The notes: generated from the letters alone by a model not told the origin. DNA of 64,000 nt from Bugula neritina (GCA_964035545.1 OZ037770.1:4817662-4881661), one strand, 5' to 3'. Positions 25,031 through 39,300 are shown, counted from the first letter of the stretch. Numbers and translations: made by a program.

Positions 25031-26066
25031 GTACTACATCGAGACTGAGCAGTGAAAACTGATGGTGATATGTACATATTAAAATATAAACTTATCCAAG
25101 TGATTAAATTACTTTGGTCAAATATTAATAAAATTATTAGCGACGCTAACCATTTATTTTTAACTTTAGAGTGCAACACTAACTCACCCACTGCCACTGT
25201 GACACTGACTGGAAGCAGCTACATTCTGTTGCAAAATGAGAAATGAATTAAATATTGTCGGTTTCAGCGGCTAGAGCGGCAAGAGTCAGCAATCAAAATG
25301 TATTGGATGCAGTGGGGGAGGGGGTGAGGTGCCGCTTAGTACACAACGATATTTTATGGATTTACTACTACGTCTGAGGCCTATTTTAATAATCGATTGA
25401 AAATTACGACTTTGCTACAATACCATAAAACTAGGTGATCGATGGAAGCACAACTCTTATTTTAACAAACGGCAATTTCGTGTACGTCGTAAATTACCCT
25501 GTTCCCTGTAATCTGAAAATATTATAACAATATTATTATAGAGAGATCTGAATAATTTATAGACCCAAAAGTTGTAATTTTTTATTTTTTCAATTATATT
25601 TTTTTTTCAAATATTTTTTTTATAATTGTCACTACCCCAATTAGAAAACTTAAAACTTGTTTTCGAAACAGAGTAGAGACGACTCTGAACATAATTGCTA
25701 TGATACTAGACAGCAGTAGATGCCATCATATGCAATTTGTATAATTTCCCCGATAATATCGAAACAAACATATTGCAATCTAAATATTGTTTTTATTATG
25801 ACCATAAATATTATTAGACGTCAAAATAGAATAATTACGCACTATAATCTTAAAAAACTGTTTGTAGCTGTAGTGCTTTTATCACAATAACTTTCTCACA
25901 TTCAGCTCTTTCCAGCCTTAGTTTATTAGGTCTCAGATGACTTATTCGATGGCGATAGTAATGTGGTTACTAGTTAATCGCTAACTCTAAGTCTAATAGT
26001 TATTTATTATGCTACATTTTACTCTATAACACAGGCTGTTTCATTTTCTTAATTACTGCACCTACC

Positions 26067-26460
26067 TTAGGCGAGCCATAACATGACAATGCTACCAAAA
26101 TAGAGAGGTTGGCCCAGATTCCCTACAGAAACCTGGATACAGCCGGCAGATGCTGGCCTTTGAGGCACACTCTTGACAAGTAGATGCTGAAGAGGGAGAG
26201 CTGTCTCGAATACATCAAAGGATCCACCAGTCGCAATCACTGCAGCTGCACCGGCCTCCACAGAAATCTCCATATTGCTAGAATTGGTGCGAGGTCTGCA
26301 GGCTGGAAGGCCAGTGCATCCCATCAGCAAGTCAAGGTGCTGAAAGACTGGTTCAGCATTCTAACTCGGGACCTAAAGCATTGTATGGAGAATTTAGACG
26401 ACTCTGATGGCAGTCCCTGCATCTGGAGCAAGAAGTACTGCAGAGGCCGCACTCATTTTT
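26067..26460. other. GC-richer island, unassigned
   Basis: This stretch is clearly less AT-rich than its surroundings and is open over 87 codons on the minus strand (26330-26067) and 119 codons on the plus strand (26184-26543). Neither translation shows a motif I recognise. It could be a gene remnant or a transposon piece. The strand is undecided. Confidence 0.25.
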
Positions 26461-26549
26461 ATACACACAAGCATGATGTTGTAATACTGTTAGATTCTAT
26501 TGGTTATCTTTTGTTAATGCAGGTGGCTGGCTATATTATGTAGCCAGGT

Positions 26550-28410
26550 ACTTTCTTTGTCTAGTTTCTTCTCCTGTTATATAATTAGAGGGCCTGATTG
26601 TGACCTTTCTTATTCAGTTGTGTTTTTTAATACCGTGTTTATACTCTAGCGCAAAAAAACAAAAATAGCTTAAATTAAAGATATATATATAGTGTACTAA
26701 CTTAAGTAAAATAACCCACATGTTCAAAGGTTTATCAGCCTAACTCAACCCGCACGTAATTCTTGCGTATTACTAAGACGCCAAATTACTACAATATCTC
26801 ACAAAAATTTCGATATTTTAGTGAATTTGCTAATTAATACTGTTGTAGTTTTGTGCACTATTCTTTAGGGTGTTATTGCGCGCTCAATAAATACTGCATA
26901 TCACTGTGAGGTTATGTGAAGAACCGAACCAGTTGATTATTTGACGAGAGAACTGTATTAGTATTTCAAGTACGCACTTGCAATAAAAAGTCATATATAT
27001 ATATAAGTATAAAAAAGAAAAGAGTACAATTAGTAAAATGTTGCACAAGGTTAACCTGTCTACTTAACTACCATCGTCTAGACTGGTGTAGATACTGGAC
27101 GGCATTGTTTATATATGAGGGGTTGATCTTGATTGGATTAATAAGGTTCTGGTGTTGTCACCATAAAGGGTGATACGGTGCCACACAGGGAAGCGCTATA
27201 ACTAGCGGAGTTGTCCTCCTTGAGACAATAGTTGCACCATAATATATTGTAAGTCTGTAGCAGGGGCACTGAAGGGTGTGCTTCCCTAAACCACTGCAAC
27301 ATACTATTAATATTAGCTAGTGTTCTATTTCTTACATTATCTTTTTTAACCTATATATAATTTACTTGTAGTTATAGTTTATTTCCACTTAGATCTATAG
27401 TTTTGTCTTAGACCTCAACTGTCTAGCTTCTGCACTGCATTCATGCAGCTGGATGAAGTCATACAAGTATTTTGTACCAACATGACTCTGGAGTAGGTTT
27501 ATTCATAGCAACTGTATTATTTCTTCTTATAAACAGCATATAATTATACTTTATTATTATATTATTTAGTTGTCATGTTGTACTATTATATATAGCATCA
27601 TTATAATGGTATAGTATTATTGCATAATGTATAGCATCCTTATATCATAGCATTGTTATATATAGTATCATCTTATAGTTTTGTTATGTATAGTAATATT
27701 GTATTGTATTATTGTGTAGTATTATTATATAGTACATATAGTTGTAGTAACTCTTTATTGAGTACAGCTGCATGCATATGCATGGTAATAATATAGATAT
27801 TTTATATATTATTATAGGATATTATAATAGGCTACAGGGTGTCATTATGCAGTAGTCTGGTAAACTTTGTTTTGTTTTGATGCTATATTACATTAGTCTT
27901 CATAAGTATTTCACTAAGTCTGCCTTTCTTTTTCACATAAAAATGTGTGTGGTGAGTTTAAAATATTTAAAATTATATAGTACTTTTCTATAAGACAACA
28001 TTATGGTTAAAGTTCTGTTGATTAGTAAAAGTATTATACAGTTAGTTGAACAAAATATTATTATATAATATGTTGCATGCTTGTGAGCACTCATACATAA
28101 CCTTGAATGTTAAATTAAGTACAAATGCATAGTGTATGATTATATACAGTAATCATATATTTGTGTGTATTAGTATTGCATTCATTTAATACTATACTCT
28201 ATTTTATTTCAAAATATGTAGAAATTTATTGCAACTAAAACGTAATTCCACATGCAAGTGTTATGATATCATAATATATTTAGTACTGAAAAATTTCATT
28301 CGGTATTAAAGACCTATATTTGCTATCATTACATGTTTAGTATTAAGAATTAACATGGTAAATCACTTACCTCTCGTTTGTACTGACAATAGAACTATAA
28401 TATGTTTTTA
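26550..28410. other. AT-rich stretch without a recognised gene
   Basis: Nothing coding was recognised. A less AT-rich patch at about 27130-27300 is not assignable. Confidence 0.4.
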
Positions 28411-28770
28411 GGTTATGGAATCTACAGGAGTTACAGATACTAGACATATCAGAGAATAACTTCACCAGTCTATACCATCTTCAGTGTGCAGACTGAAAAA
28501 ATCTGCTAGAACTCAAGTTAATCTTCAATGACTGCATGACATCGTTGAATCAGCTGAGATACTATACTGCTAACACATCTTAGTTCTTTATACTAGGTGG
28601 TTGTAATGCTCTTACAGCTCCTCTACTATAAACCTGTAAGAAAGAGGGTTAAATGCTGTGAGACAATACTACACACATTTGGCTAAAGGAGCAGGTAGAA
28701 ATATTCCATTCGCTACAATAACTGTATTGTGAAAGACCAGCTTGCAGAGCACTAATAGCAAGTGGTGTCT
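28411..28770 (+). pseudogene. Broken Roco (LRR-Roc) gene fragment
   Basis: This stretch aligns base by base with 52840-53190 of the large gene: the last LRRs (ISENNFTSL), the linker (RQYYTHLAKGAGRN) and the first strand of the Roc domain (PFATITVL). It has several in-frame stops and a deletion that removes the P-loop. A TTTTTAG acceptor-like site precedes it at about 28411, as in the functional exon. It is the relic of a duplicated paralogue. Confidence 0.85.
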
Positions 28771-29766
28771 GCAGGCTGACAATGTTTGCACATATTAGGC
28801 TTATTTTACCATTGTATAAGTATATGATTTCACCTGTGAAATTTGCCTGGTTTACCTAGCTTATGATGTCATTTCCTGTCACTTTACACTCTTGCAGTGT
28901 TTCATTTCACTGTATATCATATAATGATTATTTTAATTGATTTGTTTGTTTTGTTTGTTTGATTTGTTTTGATTATTTCAATTATATATAATTGTTGTCT
29001 ATTAATTCAACGTTATTTACTAGTTATTTATACCTCACCTACAATCTCAGCGCTAGTTTACTAAATTTTGCTTATATTATTACGGTTCAATTATTTCTGA
29101 CCAATATATAATGCAAACACCTGTTCTTTATTTTGAAGGTAATTAGTTGTAATGCTTTTTCTCCGTTAGTCATCAGCATTATTGCCTTTTTCAATTTTTT
29201 CATCTAAAATTCAATTTTATACTCTATGAATAAATTGTATGTGTTTATTATGAACCAAGTCATTTATGAGTTCTAATAATTACACTCAAACGTAGAACTT
29301 TGTTTAGTTTTGAAAGACAAATTTATTGTCTAAAAGTTTGAAGCTAAAGAAACTAGTAAAAAGTTTCGATCTTTCATGGCAGCTGGTTGATAGAACATTT
29401 CAGCTGTAAAACGTACATTTAGGTTGGATAATAAACTTATTATAATTGGCGTGTTTACAATTCTACAAAAAATGGTAAAAGTGTGGCTATACGTTGTGTG
29501 ACAGCTATAGTTAATGCCTAATACTTGAATAAATAAAATTCAGTTAGTTTGCACAATTTTTTTAACTATGCTTATTTCTCCCTAAAACTTTGTTAATTTA
29601 GTGGTAAACAATTTTCTATAGCAGCATATTTTATTGAATGCATAGAAAGGCAAAATATTCTATTGATCTAAAGAACATAATTATACTCCGATATGTGATA
29701 CAGTATAAATATTATACTTATTTATATAATTGACAAATGAATACAGCTGCGTAGTGAAAAATAATT

Positions 29767-29827
29767 GCCTGGCTGGGATTCGAACCCGTGACCTCTGGCT
29801 AACAAGTACACCACTGGACTTCTATAG
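29767..29827 (-). repeat. tRNA-derived SINE-like fragment
   Basis: On the minus strand an A-box-like stretch (AAGTCCAGTGGTGTA) is followed by a good B box (GGTTCGAATCC) at tRNA spacing. No matching acceptor stem or folded T-arm is convincing, so it is better read as a tRNA-derived SINE head or tRNA relic than as a working tRNA. Confidence 0.5.
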
Positions 29828-32800
29828 GTATATTCACATGCAACACTACACATAGATGTGGTTTAAAAGTTTTTGAAAGTATTGTTGATATCCATTATAA
29901 TAATGAGTATTGACATAGTTTAGTAAAAGCAGTATTCAGTGACCAATTTTGATAATGTCTCTCTATGTGTTCAAAGTTGCATTTTATGTAACCGTTTCAG
30001 AATGAAATTTTGTTCAGTAGATGCACAGATTTTCAAATTTTACTAGTGGTTATACTTTTACATATTTCATTGTCCTAAATATTATAATATGGATATACAA
30101 TATATGTATCATTTACTAAAGAAATATTACTTTGAGACCTACAAATATTATTGATATAATGGTGACTTAACGTCATATATATCAGAATTCACTCTTAATT
30201 GCCTGCCACCAGATTTGTTGGAAAAACAATTAGCATGAAGTTCAGCATGAAATTATTTGATGCTATAATATGGATTATGTATTTCATTACGGAGAAAGGA
30301 TAGGCTGAGTCAAACGCTGCAGTTGTGTTCTATACTATGTATTTGTTATCACAAGGGGATCATCAGGTGAGCAGAAACTCTGCATATTTCAAGTTGATAA
30401 ATTTTGTGTGTAGTAATACCCATGTCAGATCAACAGCTATATTTGAATGTTTGACATTTTCGAACATGTAGAATGCTACATTGTAGTATAATATCATAAT
30501 AAAATAGTATATTGAATATTATAGACAGTGACTAGTGAGAAAGTTGTCTCCCCTAATGCATTCCAATACACTCATCAGCTTGCAAAGTTAGAACAAATCA
30601 CACATAACTCCTCAATTATTAATTAATACAATAATATAAATATATTAAACTAGTATATTATTGATTATTGGCGCAGATAGATGAAAACAATGAAAGCTGT
30701 ATTTAGCCGCGAGAAGAAAACTCTACAGTGCAAATAATAGATAGCGCATCGTTTCTAACCAAAGTGAGTATTTGCTTTTCTTTACCGTTTCCGACTTACT
30801 TCCTAGCTGACCAAGAGTCACGAAATTCCCAACTCGTTAATTTTTAATCCACCATTCCCTGTTATGGTAGTTTCATTTATTTTTTCTTGTTTTCAAATTG
30901 CTGTATTAAAATAATTAGGTGCATAAGTGTGAATTATGATAATCTCTACAATGGCACGTAATCGTTTTGATTATCAGGTTATACATATAGTTATACTGAT
31001 ACTTATAGTTATATTATTTATAACTTATAAGTTATAACTATAACTATAAGTTACAGTTATACCTATTGGTTATACTTATACTAATAATTATACTTATACT
31101 TATAGTTACAGCAATAACTTATTAGTTATCATTAATATTATGATTGTGATATCATTATCACCATTATGATAAATTGATTATGGTTTAGAAAACCATAATC
31201 ATAATGATAATTACTTTTACTTTATCAATATTATTATGATTATTGTTATCATTATCATCATTATGGCGTTAATATTACTACTACTATTAGGCTAAATATA
31301 ATGATAATCATAACGATTAAGTTAAGCTGATTATGCCTGGTATTCATATTGATATAGTGATATACTCACAGTCATACCGTATATAGTAATACTGATAGTA
31401 ACAGTGAATAACAGAATAAGCGATAATATTAGCAATGCTGATTATAGTTTTGTTTACAATCACAATAATGTAATATGAGTAACATAAGCATTAATGGTTA
31501 TCAGCATAGTCTATTACTCTATAGCAATAGTATTGCTATAACTATTAGTATTAGTTATCATTAATAATTCTAATGATACTGTTAGTATTATACAACTTGT
31601 AATACGAATATAGATATATGATAATTTGATATTAACCATATATCCATGACCAGAATGATAATGTAATGCTAATACTAATAATAATACTGAAAATAAGTAA
31701 GACTCTGGATATCAGTATCAATATAAATATGATTGTTTATAATATTGTTATGTACTATTTGTATTAGTATGCATCATAGTGATATTTATTGATATTTATG
31801 ATAATTATTGACCATTACTATGCCAACACTTAGCTTTATTGTTTATATTAAGCCTAATGACTATGCTGATTATTATATATTTTATCTGCAGTACCCACGG
31901 CAACACCCGTAGGCAATTTTGTTTAATAGTTAGGATTGAACTATATCATGATATTTTAAATTAATTTGATATTTTTTTGGCAATAACCAAATGCATAAAC
32001 AAAGCCACATGTTGATAGTGTAATTGTTGATTGTTTCTTAAACTTCAAATTGATTCTTCTTACAGTGTTTCTTCGAAGTTTTTACTCCAATATATGTCAG
32101 AAAGTTTGCCATCTGCGTCTGCATGTAAAATTGCATAGTTTTTAACATGATTAAAATAGTTTTGTAATCTTTTAGTGCATTAGTGAGCTCTTGTACTTGG
32201 TTTTCACAAATTGCGTTATTCTAGATACACTCTAACATGTGTCAGATTGTATTTCAGTCATTAAATAAATCAAGCTGTTCAAGTTTATGCAGCTATGGAA
32301 GTATCATCACTGCTGCTTAGGCTGGTTTTAGTTATTGAACTTTGTTAGAGGTTGTTGCGTAGCATTCCTTGTTGGTTTGAGTCATGTTTATGTGTGTTCT
32401 AGCTACATTGCTTGTCTCAATACGATATAGTATGTCATTGTTTAACAACTATATGGTAATATTTGAAGAAACTTGTGTGACAAAGCAAACTAAATCATCT
32501 CAAGGTGTGTTCTCAGCTTCATGAGTGTTTTCATGTTTGCTAAAATTTAGTTTTGAGGCTATTGTTATAGCCATAGGTTAAGTTGTTTTTATGTAAAGGT
32601 TTTCATCACTTTAGTATCTGTAATTGTTTTATATAATTTGTTTTAGTGATCTCCTAATCTTTATTATAAGTTAATTTAATGAACACCATCCATTAGTATT
32701 TCCAGTTCATCTGCCTTGAGATCCGCAGCTTCTTTAGGATTTTCTGTTTCCAACATATAAATTATTTCACAGGCAACAAAATAGCTTTATATTACTGAGA

Positions 32801-32946
32801 ATGGTGGATAGATTTTTTGCAATAGGAAATATGTGTTTAACAAACCACTTAATCAAAGTGTATGTGTTAACCAAATAAGATATTTGATTTAAGGATGTTG
32901 TATTTGCATAAATCAATTTATAAGTTAGCTATATATAGCTATGGTT

Positions 32947-32974
32947 CTGCTCTAACCCCTAGGGGTTAGAGCAG
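32947..32974. repeat. Perfect 28-bp palindrome
   Basis: The half-site CTGCTCTAACCCCT is followed directly by its exact reverse complement, with no spacer. It lies about 340 bp upstream of the first exon of the large gene. It may be a cruciform-forming sequence, the fused ends of a mobile element or a protein-binding site. Confidence 0.9.
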
Positions 32975-33161
32975 TTGTCTATAGTAAACACAAACTTCGG
33001 GGTGGGAGTTTAATAAACGCCATTGGTGATGTTAGAAAGAGCATCCAGTCATAATTGCTCCTGTGCCCACCTAAATAGGTCTTTAACCCAATCTAACAAA
33101 AGCCCTTCCATCAGGGTTTTCCCCAAAGATGATGACTATAAACTTGTGGTAGTTTTTCAAT

Positions 33162-33186
33162 ATGACTATGGCTATGCCATAGTCAT
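33162..33186. repeat. Short hairpin upstream of the large gene
   Basis: Arms ATGACTATGGC and GCCATAGTCAT are separated by TAT. The hairpin is 125 bp before the putative start codon. Its function is unknown. Confidence 0.7.
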
Positions 33187-33312
33187 AATGGTATGCTATA
33201 CTAGTTGGCTCATCCATTACTTGTTTTGACTGCCTTTGTTTTTATGGTTTGCTTCTCACAGAGATAAATATTCTTTTTATAGATGACTGTATGTGTTTGA
33301 GTGTAAGAAAAA

Positions 33313-33355
33313 ATGTCGAATCTACTGGTTCAGCCTCCAACTGGTGGATCTCTGG
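33313..33355 (+). CDS. Exon 1 of the LRR-Roc-COR-caspase gene
   Basis: ATG followed by 14 codons (MSNLLVQPPTGGSL) and a single G before a GTATGT donor, phase 1. It joins exactly to the acceptor at 34551, giving GAA as the split codon. No signal peptide, so the product should be intracellular. Confidence 0.65.
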
Positions 33356-36300
33356 GTATGTGTATTTAAACTATTTATTCAACTCCTGACTTGGCGGATT
33401 GTCACTGTGAATAGTTGGCACTAATATTCTACCTTACACTAATACTCTACCTTACACTAATATTCTACCTTACACTAATATTCTACCTTACACTAATATT
33501 CTACCTTACACTAATAGTCTACCTTACAATAATACTCTACCTTACGCTAATGGTCTACCTTACACTAATAGTCTACCTTGCACTAATATTCTACCTTACA
33601 CTAATATTCTACCTTACACTAATATTCTACCTTACACTAATATTCTACCTTACACTAATATTCTACCTTACACTAATATTCTACCTTACACTAATAGTCT
33701 ACCTTACACTAATAGTCTACCTTACACTAATATTCTACCTTACAATAATATTCTACCTTGCACTAATATTCTACCTTGCACTAATATTCTACCTTACACT
33801 ACTAGTCTACCTTGCACTAATAGTCTACCTTACACTACTAGTCTACCATACACTAATATTCTACCTTACACTAATATTCTACCTTGCACTAATATGCTAC
33901 CTTGCACTAATAGTCTACCTTACACTACTAGTCTACCATACACTAATAGTCTACCTTACACTAATATTCTACCTTACACTACTAGTCTACCTTACACTAA
34001 TAGTCTACCTTACACTAATATTCTACCTTACACTAATAGTTTACCTTGCACTAATATTCTACCTTGCACTAATAGTCTAGCTTACACTAAGCCTAGGGCC
34101 ACACGGTGCGTATTTTCGCATGCGAAAATTGAAATTACAAGTAGCAAAGGTGTCAAACTCTCATCTCAAAAAAGTGACAGTTGCGTTCAGAGATCAGACA
34201 GTTGTGATGTCACAAAGGTCAACGAGTTCACAGTGGCAGCCTCATAATACTGTTTTATGTCACTAATTAGCGTATTGCTTTGAAACTGGTACAACAGACA
34301 AAATTATGCAAGCAGTTGGGTTAGAGTTGTCTTATCTCAACAGAATAAACACTGAACTATAAACTATACATTAAATGATTATTTAGAAAGAATACAAAGC
34401 TATCTAATAAAATATATGTTACTCATGGTTATGATTACTGAAATCCACCATATAATTAATATATTCGATCAGTAGATGACAGGTGTCAGAATGATAGACA
34501 GGACCTGTGAGCACTGTGTAATAATCATTTTGTCACTGTATGATGTTACAGAAAATATGGGAATCTGGTTGAGACATTCTGGACAGCCTCCTGTAGACTG
34601 GTCAGATGTACAGTCTGCTAATACCAAGTCATATACTATTGCTGAGGTGAAACGTGAAGTTGGGAGTTATGATATCACAGATCTCAAACTAGAGGGAACA
34701 ATTCCAAGTAACATTGGAGAGATTGCTGGTAAAGCCATGTGTCTATGTGTTTCTAACCTGACTGACAGAGCAAGTCTAGACAAGTGAGTGTCTATTAAAT
34801 AGCTGTGTAAATGTTAAACAAGTTTATTTGTGTTATTTATTAAATAATAATGGATAATAGACACTGAAGCTGAGGCATATTTTTGCTCATAATATATGCG
34901 TACAACATAATATACATCAACATAGTAATATGTCCAAGAGAACCTGTCTCTACTGTTATTTGATAGTGTTGACTGAATGATGTTTCATGTATATATATAG
35001 CTAAAAACTGGAGTAATGTACAGTTTGTAATATATTATACAGAAGATTATGTTTTGTCATCAACTGCAAATTTACAATCCTAAACATTAGTCAATATAAT
35101 AACTTACATAGCAATTTAGAGTGAGGCCTCATGTACTATAAACTAACAGCTAACCTTGCATAATGAAGCTTCCTCTCCTCACTTACAACAGAATATAACT
35201 GAAACTCTTTGGTGTTTTTTGCAACAATATATCTGTTTCCTGCATGTTTTTTCTGTTAAATACGCAATTAGCATAATATAATAGTATATTTTATTTTGAT
35301 ATGGTAAACATAAATACATGACACACTTTATATTACAGTCTATGCCAGCTGACTCAGTTAGAGAAACTAGACATAGGATATAATCCTCTCAACACAGTAC
35401 CAGAAGTTGTGTCATCACTTACATCACTTGAGGAGTTAAATGTGGAAAACTGTAAAATAGCTACTCTACCTGAGAGGTTTCTGTGTCGCAGTCTTTTTTG
35501 TTTCAAACACTCAATGATTCACATGTTGATATAATGCTTACGAAGTATGGCGAATTAGTATGTCACTATGTATTGTTGAAAAGCATAAAGCTATAAATTA
35601 CAATTTTCTTGAAGCTATATGATATTAGAATTTTCTCAAAACTTGAAAATATTGTAAATATGTTTCAGTTATCTGGCATTACATTTTCATTGCTATAAAA
35701 CCTTGTTCAACAAATACTATAGCACCCACTTGTAGTTTACTAAAATCTAGTTCATGTTAAATGCTTTTTAGCTTTTGCTATTTTACTTTAAATTTGCTTT
35801 GTTGCAATAAATATGTTTCTTGGATATTTTACCTGATTGAATACACAAGTATCGTATATACAGTATATAATAATATCCTTATACAGTGGATTACATATAT
35901 TATGCACTTTATATTACAGTCTATGTCAGCTGACTCAGTTAGAGAAATTTAACATAGAAGGGAATTCTCTCCACACAGTACCAGAAGTTGTGTCATCACT
36001 CGCATCACTTAAAGAGTTGAATATGTGGGGCTGTGAATTATCTACTCTACCTGGGAGGTTTTGTATTGCACAATATTATCTCTGTTTCAAACATTCAATA
36101 TTTCACTTCTTTAATGCTTATCAAGTAGTGTTATGCTATTTTATTATATATTGCCAACGTATGTTAAAAAACCTATAGATATGCATTTTCGAACTTGTCC
36201 AATAGTTTGTCGCAAGGTGGAAATAATACAGCATTATGGTATGCTATTGTATATCCTTATATCACAAGAACCTTTTGTAATGAATAATAAAACAGCCATC

Positions 36301-39300
36301 TGCAGTTTACTGGCAATCATGGTAATAATCGAATCATTCTTAGCTTCTTGCGTCAATCACTTTGACTATCCATTACCGGAATGAATTTTTTTCTGAACTT
36401 TTTACCTGACTGACTGTGCTTAGCAATATAACATGTACAGTGTATATTATTATGACACAGTAGACTACATATATCATACCCTTTATAATTATTGCAGTCT
36501 ATGCCAGCTGACTCAGTTAGAGAAACTAATTTTAAGAGGAAATCCTCTCAACACAATACCAGAAGTTGTGTCATCGCTCACATCACTTAAGGAGTTGTAT
36601 ATGGGGAACTGTAAATTATCTACTCTACCTGAGAGGTTTGTGGAACACAGTCTTTCTTGTTTCAAACACTCAATAATTCACATGTTGATATAATGCTTAC
36701 CAAGTATTGCTAATTAGTATGTCACTATGTATAGTTGAAAAGCATAAAGCTATAAATTACAATTTTCTTGAGGCTATATTGTATTTGAGTTTCTCAAAAC
36801 TTGAAAATAAATATGTTTCAGTTTTCTGGCATTACATTTCCTATTGCCATAAAAAGTTCTTCAACAAATACTATAGCACCGCTTGTACTTTACTAGAATC
36901 TATTTCATATTAAATGTCTTTTACTTTAAATATGCCTTGTCAAAATAATTTTTTTTTGCATGTTATACCATATTGAATACACCACTGTAGTATACAGAGT
37001 ACATAATATTATCCTGATACAGTGGATTGCATATATTATGCACTTTATATTACAGTCTATGCCAGCTGACTCAGTTAGACAAACTAGACATAGGATGGAA
37101 TCCTCTCAACACAGTACCAGAAGTTGTGTCATCACTCACATCACTTAAAGAGTTGTATATGGGGAACTGTAAATTGTCTACTCTACCTGAGAGGTTTGTG
37201 GAGCACAGTCTTTCTTGTTTCAAACACTCAAAAATTCACATGTTGATATAATGCTTACCAAGTATTGCTAATTAGTATGTCACTATGTATTGTTGAAAAG
37301 CATAAAGCTATAAATTACAATTTTCTTGAGGCTATATTATAATATTAGATTTTCTGAAAACTTGAAAATAAATATGTTTCAGTTATCTGGCATCACATTT
37401 CCTATTACTATGAAACCTTCTCCAACAAATACTATAGCACTCGTTTGTAGATTACTAGAATCTATTTCACATTAAATGCTTATTAGGTTTCGGTATTTCA
37501 CTTTGAATTTGCTTTGTTGCAATAAATTTGTTTCTTGGATATTTTACTTGATTGAATACACAAGTAGTATATACTATTATCATGATACAGTGGATTAAAC
37601 ACATAACACACTTTATATTACAGTCTATGTCAGCTGACTCAGTTAGAGAAACTAGACATAGGAATGAATCCTCTCAACACAGTACCAGAAGTTGTGTCAT
37701 CACTCACATCACTTAAAGAGTTGTATATGGGGAACTGTAAATTGTCTACTCTACCTGAGAGGTTTGTGGAGCACAGTCTTTCTTGTTTCAAACACTCAAA
37801 AATTCACATGTTGATATAATGCTTACCAAGTATTGCTAATTAGTATGTCACTATGTATTGTTGAAAAGCATAAAGCTATAAATTACAATTTTCTTGAGGC
37901 TATATTATAATATTAGATTTTCTGAAAACTTGAAAATAAATATGTTTCAGTTATCTGGCATCACATTTCCTATTACTATGAAACCTTCTCCAACAAATAC
38001 TATAGCACTCGTTTGTAGATTACTAGAATCTATTTCACATTAAATGCTTATTAGGTTTCGGTATTTCACTTTGAATTTGCTTTGTTGCAATAAATTTGTT
38101 TCTTGGATATTTTACTTGATTGAATACACAAGTAGTATATACTATTATCATGATACAGTGGATTAAACACATAACACACTTTATATTACAGTCTATGTCA
38201 GCTGACTCAGTTAGAGAAACTAGACATAGGAATGAATCCTCTCAACACAGTACCAGAAGTTGTGTCATCACTCACATCACTTAAAGAGTTGTATATGGGG
38301 AACTGTAAATTGTCTACTCTACCTGAGAGGTTTGTGGAGCACAGTCTTTCTTGTTTCAAACACTCAAAAATTCACATGTTGATATAATGCTTACCAAGTA
38401 TTGCTAATTAGTATGTCACTATGTATTGTTGAAAAGCATAAAGCTATAAATTACAATTTTCTTGAGGCTATATTATAATATTAGATTTTCTGAAAACTTG
38501 AAAATAAATATGTTTCAGTTATCTGGCATCACATTTCCTATTACTATGAAACCTTCTCCAACAAATACTATAGCACTCGTTTGTAGATTACTAGAATCTA
38601 TTTCACATTAAATGCTTATTAGGTTTCGGTATTTCACTTTGAATTTGCTTTGTTGCAATAAATTTGTTTCTTGGATATTTTACTTGATTGAATACACAAG
38701 TAGTATATACTATTATCATGATACAGTGGATTAAACACATAACACACTTTATATTACAGTCTGTGTCAGCTGACTCAGTTAGAGGAACTATACATAGGAC
38801 ACAATCCTCTCAACACAGTACCAGAAGTTGTGTCATCACTCACATCACTTAAAGAGTTGAATATGTGGTACTGTGAATTATCTACTCTACCTGAGAGGTT
38901 TGTATTGCACAATATTATCTCTGTTTCAAACATTCAATATTTCACTTCTTTAATGCTTATCAAGTAGTGTTATGCTATTTTATTATATATTGCCAACGTA
39001 TGTTAAAAAACCTATAGATATGCATTTTCGAACTTGTCCAATAGTTTGTCCTAAGGTGGAAATAATACAGCCTCATGGTATGCCATTGTATATCCTTATA
39101 TCACAAGAACCTTTTGTAATGAATAATAAAACAGCCATCTGCAGTTTACTGGCAATCATGGTAATAATCGAATCTTTCTTAGCTTCTTGTATCAATCACT
39201 TTGACTATCCTTTACCGGAATGAATTTTTTTCTGAACTTTTTACCTGACTGACTGTGCTTAGCAATATAACATGTACAGTGTATATTATTATGACACAGT

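Larger units (their letters stand above)
22984..26060. other. AT-rich noncoding stretch with palindromes and simple repeats
   Basis: No reliable gene was found. It contains a perfect 19-bp inverted repeat (24721-24793) and a block of TAG/TAC triplets (about 24790-25030). A GTGAGT donor-like site on the minus strand near 25180 could mark a small upstream exon of the membrane protein, but the reading frame is not decided. Confidence 0.4.
28771..33312. other. AT-rich noncoding stretch upstream of the large gene
   Basis: Apart from the tRNA-like piece and palindromes listed separately, only AT-rich sequence is seen. About 30990-31110 consists of alternating TTATA/TATAA words that fold on themselves, and 31177-31201 is a short hairpin. 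The promoter of the large gene should lie near its right end, but no defined element is visible. Confidence 0.4.

Noticed and set aside
25150-25250. Small upstream exon of the membrane protein with a GTGAGT donor on the minus strand
   Set aside because: The phase that fits the next exon has a stop a few codons upstream, and the acceptor is ambiguous.
26067-26543. Protein-coding gene in the GC-richer island
   Set aside because: Open on both strands without a recognisable motif or splice pattern; kept only as an unassigned island.
29767-29827. Functional tRNA gene
   Set aside because: A and B boxes are present, but no consistent acceptor and T stems were found; a tRNA-derived SINE fragment is more likely.
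33415-34247. A 221-codon hexapeptide-repeat frame and an overlapping 117-codon frame
   Set aside because: Both come from the 18-bp minisatellite in intron 1; there is no splice or start context and no other coding signature.
36133-39223. Repeated 83-codon frames downstream of LRR exons (36133-36384 and 38972-39223)
   Set aside because: They lie in introns, are near-identical because the intron was duplicated, and are absent or broken in the other introns.
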